Positions 5,490 through 12,914 of a DNA stretch of 64,000 nucleotides are shown in pieces. Position numbers and translations under genes: made by a program. Location of the stretch: positions 1 through 64,000 of the IMG/VR virus record IMGVR_UViG_3300012920_009134; one strand, written 5' to 3'. Every line of letters begins with the position of its first letter. The stretch's first letter is position 1. The notes beneath the pieces were generated by a model. It searched no databases, was not told the origin of the DNA, and saw nothing but the letters and a program-made list of their open reading frames with translations. Origin of the DNA: a virus.

Positions 5490-7682
5490 ATGCCTTGGAA
5501 GCGATTCGGAAAATGCGTCTTTAAAACAACAAAATCAGGTGAGAAAAAAGAGAAAGAAGGTTGCTCTGATACCATCCCAATGGCAAAAAAGTACTTAAAG
5601 GCACTTTATGCCAATGCTGATGATGTTTCAGAAGAAGTAAATGAATATTTAAATGAAATTGCATTAACTGAAGCAAGATTTAAAGATGTTAAAGCAAAAT
5701 ATTCCCAATATATGGGAATTGTTGATTCAGCAAGAGATTATTTGGGTGGAAAGTTAGGTGACAAGGGTGTTTCTAAGTACATCCTTTATGTAATGAAAGA
5801 AACTCACCGAATGATGGATGAACCTGAAACCAAATCTGAGGTTTTAGAGGTAGGAAAGGACGCCATCATTGCTGTAATGTTTGATCTTATCGATTTAGTG
5901 GAAAAGTTTGAAAAAAATGTTTCAAGATTAAAAGAAAAGGACATTTACAGACTAAACGCAAATGAATTAGAAAAATTAGTAGATTCGCTACCCACACCAG
6001 AGTCAGAAGAAAAAAGAGAAAGAAGAAAGAAGGCACGAGAAGAGTCTGATGTTCTTTATAATGAAGATGACGTCTTAGCAGTTCGACCACTCACTGAATT
6101 TGCCGCAACTTATTATGGAATGGCAACAAGATGGTGTATTTCAGCAACAGACTGCAGAAATTACTTCGATCAGTACACGGCAGATGGAAAAGCGTTTGCC
6201 ATGGTTATTCTTAGAAACCTTACTCCAGATGATAGTGATTTTTACAAAGCAGCGCTAGTTTATGATAGTGATGGCGAATTTGAATCTTTATTTGATGGTC
6301 CAGATGATGAACACTACGACACTAATGGACTTAGAAATGCAATTGCTTTAAATCATAAAAGAACTGGACAAAATCCCTTTGATGATCTTGATGATGAAGA
6401 ACAAGAAGAGATTAATGATATTTTAAATCAAATTATGGACAATGCCTCTGCAAATATCATGGATAGTCCACCAGATGCTACAGCAGCGTATGAGGAAGCA
6501 GCAGATAGAATAGAAGAAGAGTTTAGAGACAGAATAGAGCACGCACACTATTACCATGAAGTAATGGATGAAGGACAGTTGTACTATAGCGGTGGTTTTA
6601 ATGTTAGCATTGAGACATCTAGATTCGACGAACCTGAACACATGAAGTATCTGAATTATCAAGAAGAGTCTGAAATAGCAGATGACATTAGAACTATGTT
6701 AGATAGAGAGTTGTCGGTATACGTTAATGAAGTTGAGATTCAATCAGATGACGATGAGACTGAGTTTCGCATGGACATATATGCAGATGGTGAAGCAACA
6801 CCAGATGGGTTTGAAAGATACTTGGAAGAATTAGAAGAGTTTGACGGCAAATATAAAGGAATTGTAAGAGTTGTTGAATTAGTTCTCCAAAAGTACGACA
6901 TCTTACCAAAAGGTCAGTTGGAAAGTTTTGATGACGCTGCTTTTGAAAGAGAAACTGAAAACTTCTCTGTTATTGACCGTAGAGAATACCCAGGTGATGA
7001 AGAGATTGTACTCAGATCAGATAGAGAACCTGTTGGTATGCTTTTAACTCCTGAACAATTAGAGTATCTTAACTTCTCAACACCGTATACAACTGGTAGC
7101 GGGCGTACATATGGATTCTTTAATCAAAGTCTAAGTGCTCGTATTGCTGGTAAATTAGGCGCTATAAATCAAAAGATTGCAGCGTCTTTGAGAAAGCAGT
7201 TACCTCTTCCAGGCATTCCACAAGAGAAAATCAGAGAACTTACCATACCTGAAATGCTTGAGGTAAGAATAGTAGGCGGCGGCGCAAAACCTGGTAATTC
7301 AGGTGAAATTTTCCTTATTTTTCAAATAACGGTAGATGATGTCAAGATTACTAAAGAAAACTTTACCATGGTTCTTGATATTATTAAGTTTATTGATCAA
7401 AACTACAGTGAGATGGTTGAAGTGGCGAAAAATACTATAAAGATTTTCATAACACAAGGACTCAAAGCAAAAGATGCTGTAGATAAAGAAAAAGCAGCAG
7501 CAGAGAAATTGACAAAGATTGATTCACAGGACGGCACTGATCCAGTAAATGAAGTCAATGACTACTTTAAAGAACTACTTAAAACAGAACTTGATCGCAG
7601 GATTGAGAGAATGACCATCAAGGAGTGGTTGGACCCGGATATACCTGCTCCATGGGACAGTGACTACGAGGATAAGAAATGA
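5490..7682 (+). CDS. Large modular phage protein, function unknown (730 aa)
   Basis: The ATG follows a clear GTAGGAG Shine-Dalgarno. The first 45 residues are a basic Cys-containing module (CVFKTT, EGCSDTIPMAKKYLKALY) of a kind I recall at the start of marine phage virion proteins. The helix NEYLNEIALTEARFKD then carries possible (I/L)xE cleavage sites. Around residues 205-245 is TRWCIS...YFDQYTADGKAF, a WC-F-Y-G pattern that recurs in phage proteins of unknown role. The middle is very acidic (many D/E runs). The C-terminal third is more regular alpha/beta, ending EWLDPDIPAPWDSDYEDKK. It overlaps the next gene by four bases. No enzyme motif is clear. It may be an internal head or injected protein, judged by its neighbours only. 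Confidence 0.55.
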   Translation: MPWKRFGKCVFKTTKSGEKKEKEGCSDTIPMAKKYLKALYANADDVSEEVNEYLNEIALTEARFKDVKAKYSQYMGIVDSARDYLGGKLGDKGVSKYILYVMKETHRMMDEPETKSEVLEVGKDAIIAVMFDLIDLVEKFEKNVSRLKEKDIYRLNANELEKLVDSLPTPESEEKRERRKKAREESDVLYNEDDVLAVRPLTEFAATYYGMATRWCISATDCRNYFDQYTADGKAFAMVILRNLTPDDSDFYKAALVYDSDGEFESLFDGPDDEHYDTNGLRNAIALNHKRTGQNPFDDLDDEEQEEINDILNQIMDNASANIMDSPPDATAAYEEAADRIEEEFRDRIEHAHYYHEVMDEGQLYYSGGFNVSIETSRFDEPEHMKYLNYQEESEIADDIRTMLDRELSVYVNEVEIQSDDDETEFRMDIYADGEATPDGFERYLEELEEFDGKYKGIVRVVELVLQKYDILPKGQLESFDDAAFERETENFSVIDRREYPGDEEIVLRSDREPVGMLLTPEQLEYLNFSTPYTTGSGRTYGFFNQSLSARIAGKLGAINQKIAASLRKQLPLPGIPQEKIRELTIPEMLEVRIVGGGAKPGNSGEIFLIFQITVDDVKITKENFTMVLDIIKFIDQNYSEMVEVAKNTIKIFITQGLKAKDAVDKEKAAAEKLTKIDSQDGTDPVNEVNDYFKELLKTELDRRIERMTIKEWLDPDIPAPWDSDYEDKK

Positions 7683-8758
7683 ATTTAGAAAAGTTAAAAG
7701 AATTGGTACAAGAAGCATGTGATGCATGCGATGCACAACAGAAACCAGGTTTTGGTGGGGAAGAGAAAGCATCTGGTGGTAGAATGGCAAGAACTGACCT
7801 TGTTACGATTGCAAAAGATGCACAAGAACTGGTTAATATGTTCGGTGATGATGCAGAACTTCCCGATTGGGTTGAATCCAAACTCACTAAAGCATCAGAC
7901 TACGTGAACTCTGTTAAAAAATACATTGGTGGCGAGATTGTTCGTCAGCATGGTGGTTTGATGGAAAATACAAATACTGCTAAACTTGCTAGAAAAAAGC
8001 AAGATATTGAAGCGATTAATGAAATTATGCTAAACAAAATGCAAGCGTCTGAAGTTCAAGGATTACTCATGACTCTTGAGAGAGATTACGATCACGTTGG
8101 TGGTAGTGGTGAAGATGGTGGATTGGAAGAGGGTTTGTCGTCTTTAAAGATGAAGCAAGAAGAGCACATGCAGGCACTTGCATCAGCAGCAACAAGTGGA
8201 ATGGCGAGATTGAAAGATCCTGCTGGGGTTCATCCTACCGTTCTTGATTACTTTTTTGAAAACAAAGAAGACAAAATGGAGTTCCTAGACGGATTTGATA
8301 CCGAAATTCAAAGAGAACTTAAACACCATGTAGAATATGAAGAAAGGTTTGCAAGAGACAACCCTAAAGTGGCAGATAAACTAAAGAAAGGCGAAGAGCA
8401 ACCCAGTTTAGGATTACAAGAAGAAAAGGAGGTTTATCTCCACCTTGAAGACGCAACCTATGACGATGGCGAGATGGTTGAGGAAGACTTTGAATTTTGG
8501 TCTGACGTTGTTATGGAAGCAGAATATCAAGGAAGAAAGGTGCAATTAAATAAACCAATGCGTGGCGATGTTAAAAAGTTCAAAGTTTTTGTAAAAGACC
8601 CTAGTACTGGTAATGTCAAGAAAGTTAACTTTGGTGATCCAAATATGAGAATCAAAAAATCTAACCCAAAGCGCAGAAAGTCTTTTAGAGCGCGACACAA
8701 TTGTGACAACCCAGGACCTAAGACAAAAGCAAGGTACTGGTCTTGTAGGAAGTGGTAA
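7679..8758 (+). CDS. Conserved marine-phage modular protein (FRARHNC C-terminus)
   Basis: A 359-residue protein. Residues 60-90 hold LPDWVESKLTKASDYVNSVKKYI, a helical pattern common in marine T4-like phage proteins. The middle is helical and acidic. The C-terminus is a distinct module of about 60 residues beginning KKFKVFVKDPSTGNVKKVNF and ending RKSFRARHNC...TKARYWSCRKW, with paired cysteines and many basic residues, suggesting a small metal- or nucleic-acid-binding unit. I have seen this C-terminal module in many marine phages (memory, unsearched), but its function is not known to me. It starts within the stop region of the preceding gene (ATGA). Confidence 0.65.
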   Translation: MNLEKLKELVQEACDACDAQQKPGFGGEEKASGGRMARTDLVTIAKDAQELVNMFGDDAELPDWVESKLTKASDYVNSVKKYIGGEIVRQHGGLMENTNTAKLARKKQDIEAINEIMLNKMQASEVQGLLMTLERDYDHVGGSGEDGGLEEGLSSLKMKQEEHMQALASAATSGMARLKDPAGVHPTVLDYFFENKEDKMEFLDGFDTEIQRELKHHVEYEERFARDNPKVADKLKKGEEQPSLGLQEEKEVYLHLEDATYDDGEMVEEDFEFWSDVVMEAEYQGRKVQLNKPMRGDVKKFKVFVKDPSTGNVKKVNFGDPNMRIKKSNPKRRKSFRARHNCDNPGPKTKARYWSCRKW

Positions 8759-8759
8759 G

Positions 8760-8960
8760 ATGTGCATTATTTGTATCGATATTGAAAAAGATAAGTTAAC
8801 GTTAAAAGAAGCAAGAAGAAACTTTGGTGAAATGTCAAATTCTTTAGGCGACCATGCAGCAGAAGTTGAAGAGATGTTGTCTAAAATGGAAATTGAAGAG
8901 TCCTTAAGGGAGTATCTTGAATATCTTGAGGAAACAAAGCATAATGAATCAACTGATTGA
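8760..8960 (+). CDS. Small conserved phage protein (MCIICIDIEKDKLT)
   Basis: I take the ATG at 8760, two bases after the previous stop and nine bases after AGGA, giving 66 residues. The N-terminus has CIIC followed by IDIEKDKLTLKEARRNFGEM. The pattern Cxx(C)-DxxKGxLTxxEARRxLGEM is familiar from small marine phage proteins of unknown role. The rest is an acidic helix (HAAEVEEMLSKME). The two N-terminal cysteines may bind metal. It overlaps the next gene's start by 17 bases. Confidence 0.6.
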   Translation: MCIICIDIEKDKLTLKEARRNFGEMSNSLGDHAAEVEEMLSKMEIEESLREYLEYLEETKHNESTD

Positions 8961-9726
8961 CGAAATACAGCAAGATTATTTTCAAAACATGGAACTTGTT
9001 AACAGGGTTCTTGAAAAGATCAGCGAATATGAACTGATTACAAAACTCGTATCAAAGATGGGTAAAGAGCAGGTTACAGACGCCTTATCTCAGTACATTT
9101 CAGAAGAAGTTCAGCAGTATATTAATGAAAGATGCCAAAAGGGATACAAGACCCATGCAACAAGAAAAACTAAAAAGATGTTTGGTAGAACTTATAGAAA
9201 CTGTGTAAAAGCGGAAGAAAAAGATCCAGCAAAAGGAACAGGCAAAAAACCTAAAGGTTCTGGGCGTAGATTGTATACTGATGAAGATCCAAGCGATACA
9301 GTTGCAGTAAAGTTTAGTTCCGTATCCGACATTCAAGATACATTTTCTAAAGCAAGTTTTAAAAATAAATCCCATAAGAGACAGTCACAGATAATTAATC
9401 TAGTGCACCAAAGAGTTAGAGCAGCGTATAATAATGCAAAAGACCCAGAAACAAAAGCACGTTTAAACAAGGCATTCGATTATGCCAAGAAGCGAAAAGA
9501 GGCATCTAAAGAAAAAACAAAGAGGATGAAAAAAATGACTAACGAAGATATTGATCAAATTATTGAAGAAGAAATTAACAAGTTCTTAGAAGAAAAGAAA
9601 GATGCTTGCTATCACAAAGTTAAATCTAGATATAAAGTTTGGCCATCAGCATATGCTTCTGGTGCTTTAGTTAAATGTCGCAAGGTTGGTGCTAAAAATT
9701 GGGGTAACAAGAGTAAAAAGAAATAA
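8944..9726 (+). CDS. Basic modular protein, possible head polyprotein
   Basis: I start at ATG 8944 (MNQLIDEIQQDYF), which overlaps the preceding gene by 17 bases; a further in-frame start at 8917 overlaps it more. The 260-residue protein is strongly basic and reads as separate modules joined by acidic helices: VQQYINE before a Cys module (RCQKGYKTHATRKTKK to RNCVKAEE); RRLYTDEDPSDTVAVKF to about KKRKEASK; then DQIIEEEINKFLEE before ACYHKVKSRYKVWPSAYASG and LVKCRKVGAKNW. The YxxWPSAYASG module recurs in marine phages and some large DNA viruses (memory). Each basic module follows an (I/L)xE site, as if to be cut by a prohead protease. DNA condensation in the capsid is my inference. Confidence 0.55.
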   Translation: MNQLIDEIQQDYFQNMELVNRVLEKISEYELITKLVSKMGKEQVTDALSQYISEEVQQYINERCQKGYKTHATRKTKKMFGRTYRNCVKAEEKDPAKGTGKKPKGSGRRLYTDEDPSDTVAVKFSSVSDIQDTFSKASFKNKSHKRQSQIINLVHQRVRAAYNNAKDPETKARLNKAFDYAKKRKEASKEKTKRMKKMTNEDIDQIIEEEINKFLEEKKDACYHKVKSRYKVWPSAYASGALVKCRKVGAKNWGNKSKKK

Positions 9727-9748
9727 TTTTTCTAGGAGTGTTAACAAA

Positions 9749-10192
9749 ATGAAGATAAGGATGAGGATCTATAAAGACATACAGAAAGCAAAGTCTGATG
9801 TTGGTAAGACGAAATGCCCAAAAGCAACTCAGGACCTAAAGTTAAACACCAAAAATAGAGATAGCGCCATTCATGCAGAGCATATTCAATATGGACCTTT
9901 AAACGTTGGAGAACCTGGTGATTATTGGAAAGATATTGCAAAATATTGGAACACCACAGAAAAAGCAGCAAAAGCATCAAATTGCAGCAATTGTACTGCT
10001 TTTGATATATCCCCGAGAATGAAAGACTGCATGCCAGGTAAAACTTCTGATGAAGATGGTGAACTTGGTTATTGTTGGATGCATCATTTTAAATGTCATT
10101 CTGCAAGGGCATGCAGAACTTGGGCTAAAGGTGGCCCAATAAAAGAAGACAAAATATCGTACGACTGGCAAAAGAGGTATGAAGCAAAATGA
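9749..10192 (+). CDS. Cysteine-rich phage protein, likely metal or Fe-S binding
   Basis: The ATG at 9749 follows TAGGAG by nine bases; 147 residues. The conserved-looking core runs from TKCPKATQDLKLNTKNRD through EPGDYW to a cysteine cluster: C-x2-C-x11-C-x14-C, then further cysteines at x6 and x5 (FKCHSARAC) and the ending RTWAKGGPI. The first four cysteines resemble, loosely, the CxxC...C...C spacing of high-potential iron-sulfur proteins; zinc binding is an alternative. No signal peptide is seen, so the role is cytoplasmic or in the virion. It lies between two basic modular proteins, overlapping the next by four bases. I recall close relatives in marine myophages without a known function. 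Confidence 0.6.
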   Translation: MKIRMRIYKDIQKAKSDVGKTKCPKATQDLKLNTKNRDSAIHAEHIQYGPLNVGEPGDYWKDIAKYWNTTEKAAKASNCSNCTAFDISPRMKDCMPGKTSDEDGELGYCWMHHFKCHSARACRTWAKGGPIKEDKISYDWQKRYEAK

Positions 10193-10524
10193 CAAACGAA
10201 GAATTAGATCAAATTATTGACGAAGAGATTGAATCCTATCTCAATGAAAAGAGGGACGGCAAAGGTGCAAGCAGTAAAGGGTACTCTCTTCGTGATTGGT
10301 TCAAAGGCGGAGGATGGAAACAAACTGGTGGCAAGTACGATGGAAAACCTTGCGCGAGACAACCAGGTCAAAAAACTAAACCATACTGCAGAGATCCTGA
10401 TGATCGTGCCAAACTAAGTAAAAAAGAAAGAGACAAGCGAGCAGCGAAGAAAAGAAGAGAAGATCCCAATCCAAATCGTCGCGGTAAAGCGAAAAACGTT
10501 AGACAAAAAAAGTCTAAGAAATGA
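10189..10524 (+). CDS. Small basic protein with (I/L)xE leader
   Basis: A 111-residue protein. The acidic leader MTNEELDQIIDEEIESYLNE is almost the same as an internal helix in the gene at 8944 (MTNEDIDQIIEEEINKFLEE), pointing to module sharing. After L-N-E comes a highly basic body with GGGWKQTGGKYDGKPCARQ, a second cysteine in KPYCRDPDDRAKLSKKERDKRAAKKRREDP, and a lysine-rich end. Removing the acidic leader at the LNE site would release a basic, DNA-binding-type peptide, as with T4 internal proteins; this is inference. An extended -10 for the next gene overlaps its stop codon. Confidence 0.6.
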   Translation: MTNEELDQIIDEEIESYLNEKRDGKGASSKGYSLRDWFKGGGWKQTGGKYDGKPCARQPGQKTKPYCRDPDDRAKLSKKERDKRAAKKRREDPNPNRRGKAKNVRQKKSKK

Positions 10525-10530
10525 TATAAT
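10522..10530 (+). promoter_or_regulatory. Extended -10 promoter for purA
   Basis: TGATATAAT is a perfect TGnTATAAT, overlapping the previous stop codon. A weak -35 (TTAGACA, 10499-10505) lies 19 bases upstream. The start codon at 10557 is 26 bases downstream with a Shine-Dalgarno (AAAGGAG), so this is a conventional promoter, unlike that of cysK. Confidence 0.55.
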
Positions 10531-10556
10531 AACACTGTTCTAGCAAAGGAGTAAAA

Positions 10557-11561
10557 ATGTTAGCAGATGTTATTGTAGACCTTCAGTATGGCGACTGTGG
10601 AAAAGGTAAAGTTGCCAGTCATCTCTGTAAGATTAATGATTATACACACGTTGTGAGATACAACGGTGGATGCAATGCAGGTCATACAATCTACCACAAC
10701 GGTCAAAAACTGATCACACACCATATTCCTTGTGGGGTTTTACACGGAATAAAATCTATCATTGGTCCCGGTTGTGTTCTTAATGTTGACCAGTTTTTTA
10801 AAGAAATAAAAGAATTAGAAGATGTCGGGATTGACACCCAAGACTTGATCAAGATTGCAAGCAACGTCCATATCATTACAGACTTTCATCTTGCGCAAGA
10901 TCGAAAAGATTCCGAAATAGGTACAACAAAACGAGGTAACGGACCTGCGTATCGCGATAAGTATGCAAGAAGGGGGATGATCGCTTTAGAGATGCCCGAT
11001 TTGGCACCTTTTATTATCGATATGTATGAAGAATTGCACAACAACAAGGAGCATGATGAAATTAAAGTACTTTTTGAAGGGGCCCAAGGATTTGGTCTCG
11101 ATATTGATTGGGGCGACTATCCTTATGTTACTTCTTCGCATTGTACTGTGGGTAGTGCAATCCTAAACGGCGTACCACCACAAGCAATCAGAGATGTTTG
11201 GGGGGTATGTAAGATTTATGAAACATATGTAGGAGCAAAGGAGTTTCAGGGTATTGATCCAGAATTAGAACTTATTAGAGAGGTTGGTCACGAATATGGT
11301 GCTACCACAGGGCGTCCACGACAGACCAACTGGTTGGATTTGGATATATTAAAAAAAGCATCGCGAATTAATGGTGTGACAAAAATGGTAATGAATAAGG
11401 TTGATATATTAGACGAGGTACAACACTGGAAGTTGTACGAGGGGATTAATGCATTGGAGTTCAAGAACGGCGAATCAATGCAATCTTACATTAAGACTTA
11501 TTTAAACGATTACGTACCAAGCATGGAAGTGCTGTTTTCAGGAAATAAGGAAGTTATATAA
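10557..11561 (+). CDS. purA: Adenylosuccinate synthetase family (PurA-like)
   Basis: A 334-residue member of the PurA family, which condenses IMP and aspartate with GTP to adenylosuccinate. The P-loop YGDCGKGK keeps the catalytic D13, though the following Glu of the usual GDEGKGK is C14. CNAGHT keeps the catalytic His at 43. TTKRGNGPAYRDKYARRG, FEGAQG, YPYVTSSH, ATTGRPRQTNWLD and NKVDILD follow in order. It is about 100 residues shorter than bacterial PurA, nearer in length to archaeal PurA and phage PurZ. In PurZ, which acts on dGMP to make 2-aminoadenine DNA, the Asp equivalent to D13 is replaced. Its presence here argues for IMP as substrate, hence purine supply. Shine-Dalgarno AAAGGAG. 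Confidence 0.85.
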   Translation: MLADVIVDLQYGDCGKGKVASHLCKINDYTHVVRYNGGCNAGHTIYHNGQKLITHHIPCGVLHGIKSIIGPGCVLNVDQFFKEIKELEDVGIDTQDLIKIASNVHIITDFHLAQDRKDSEIGTTKRGNGPAYRDKYARRGMIALEMPDLAPFIIDMYEELHNNKEHDEIKVLFEGAQGFGLDIDWGDYPYVTSSHCTVGSAILNGVPPQAIRDVWGVCKIYETYVGAKEFQGIDPELELIREVGHEYGATTGRPRQTNWLDLDILKKASRINGVTKMVMNKVDILDEVQHWKLYEGINALEFKNGESMQSYIKTYLNDYVPSMEVLFSGNKEVI

Positions 11562-11575
11562 CTATTTAATATTAC
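11559..11575 (+). promoter_or_regulatory. CTATTTA element upstream of the metallopeptidase
   Basis: TAACTATTTAATATTAC starts in the purA stop codon. The CTATTTA core (11562-11568) ends 26 bases before the ATG at 11595. It is nearly identical over 15 bases to the copy at 59357. Confidence 0.5.
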
Positions 11576-11594
11576 TTGCGCAGGTATTTTTTTT

Positions 11595-12914
11595 ATGTAT
11601 GGTGATAAATTTAAAGAAGCAACAAACTCTTTGATGTCTTACTGCCGTGAGCAGATGGGATATGACAAAGATCCAGACGTGCATTATGTTACAGATAGTA
11701 ACAATGCGAATAATATGCTTGGTTACACTGCACATTACCAACCAGAAAAGAGAATTGTTACTGTATATATTTCCAATCGCCATCCGAAAGACGTATTGAG
11801 GTCTCTTTCTCACGAGTTAGTTCATCACGCTCAAAACTGTAGAGGTGATTTGCAAAACACCCAAACAGAGGAAGGGTATGCACAAAAAGACCCACACATG
11901 AGAAAAATGGAAGAAGAAGCATATTTAAAAGGCAACATGATGTTTAGAGATTGGGAAGATTCCTGCAAAGAACAAAATATGATATTACCATCTACAATAG
12001 GAGAAAATAAAATGAGTGATCAACTGAATGAATTAATTGCTGAAAAGGTAAAAGCAAGACTAGAAGAACAAGGAATCCAAGTTGATGAAGGGTTTCTTGA
12101 TAGACTTAGAGCAAAAGCAGCGGGATTTGCCGGAGGAGCAAAACAGGCAGGAAAAAACATTGGCGCTCTTGGTCGGGCAGCGAAGGCAGGACTTACCGGT
12201 GACGCCGACGCCGCAAAGGGAGAGTTAGATTCTGTTGCCAGCGTTGGTGATGCCAATAAAGCGCAAAAAGTTGCTTCTAGAATGAAAACTGCTTTTAAGC
12301 AAATAGGTAAACTGAGTCAGGATATGGTTAAAGACCTCAAGGCACTTGAAATTGAGGATGCACCAGCACTCAGAAGCGTGTTATCAGATTTAAAAAAGGC
12401 GCAAACTGCTATTGCGCGAGTTGCAGATCCTGAATCTCTTGCCAAGTATATGGAAAAATATCAAGCTACTGGTACAGGCGGACTTGCTGAAGAGGAAGAA
12501 GCAATTGAAGAAGGTGGCGCTGCACAGCGACAAGGCAACGAGGATAGACTTCGGCGGCAAGAACCAGACCGCATTAAAGAAGAAGATGAGATCGAGGAAG
12601 AAAAGAAGAAAGGAAAGTTTGATGATGGCGATGGTAAAGATGAAAAGTGTGATTACGTAGACTGCGATGACGAAGGCGAAAAGGACAAAAAAGAGAAAGA
12701 TGGTGATGACGACAAAGAAGAGAAATCTGATGATAAAAAGTCTGATAAGGATATGAGTAAAGTACCTCCTCAACTTCGCAAGCATGTTGCGAAAAAGAAG
12801 GTAAATGAAAATGAACTTGCTGATATTAAGAAAGGTCAAGATTCTATTAGGAACTTAAATGAACAACGAAATCAGAAACTCAATGACGAACTTATGAGAA
12901 GGTTGTTGAAGTAA
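11595..12914 (+). CDS. Zinc metallopeptidase-like N-terminus on a long acidic phage protein
   Basis: A 439-residue protein. The N-terminal domain (about 1-130) carries LSHELVHHAQNCRG, with HELVH at 73-77 as the zinc-binding HExxH helix; a later Glu in the EMEEEAYLKGN-like segment (KMEEEAYLKG) may be the third ligand. The second part starts MSDQLNELIAEKVKARLEE with a possible (I/L)xE site, continues as alanine-rich helices, and then an extreme D/E/K-rich region (about 300-400). It ends LNDELMRRLLK. There is no signal peptide, so it may act inside the cell or capsid. Start: ATG 11595 after a T-run with weak CAGG. It shares its stop/start A with the next gene. A virion protease role is possible but unproven. 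Confidence 0.6.
   Translation: MYGDKFKEATNSLMSYCREQMGYDKDPDVHYVTDSNNANNMLGYTAHYQPEKRIVTVYISNRHPKDVLRSLSHELVHHAQNCRGDLQNTQTEEGYAQKDPHMRKMEEEAYLKGNMMFRDWEDSCKEQNMILPSTIGENKMSDQLNELIAEKVKARLEEQGIQVDEGFLDRLRAKAAGFAGGAKQAGKNIGALGRAAKAGLTGDADAAKGELDSVASVGDANKAQKVASRMKTAFKQIGKLSQDMVKDLKALEIEDAPALRSVLSDLKKAQTAIARVADPESLAKYMEKYQATGTGGLAEEEEAIEEGGAAQRQGNEDRLRRQEPDRIKEEDEIEEEKKKGKFDDGDGKDEKCDYVDCDDEGEKDKKEKDGDDDKEEKSDDKKSDKDMSKVPPQLRKHVAKKKVNENELADIKKGQDSIRNLNEQRNQKLNDELMRRLLK

Noticed and set aside
10557-11561. PurZ (2-aminoadenine DNA synthesis)
   Set aside because: The Asp that PurZ lacks is present (D13), and no other Z-genome genes are seen in the window.
11562-11813. Minus-strand ORF opposite the metallopeptidase start
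   Set aside because: Lies antisense to the HELVH coding region and across a likely promoter; no Shine-Dalgarno or domain.
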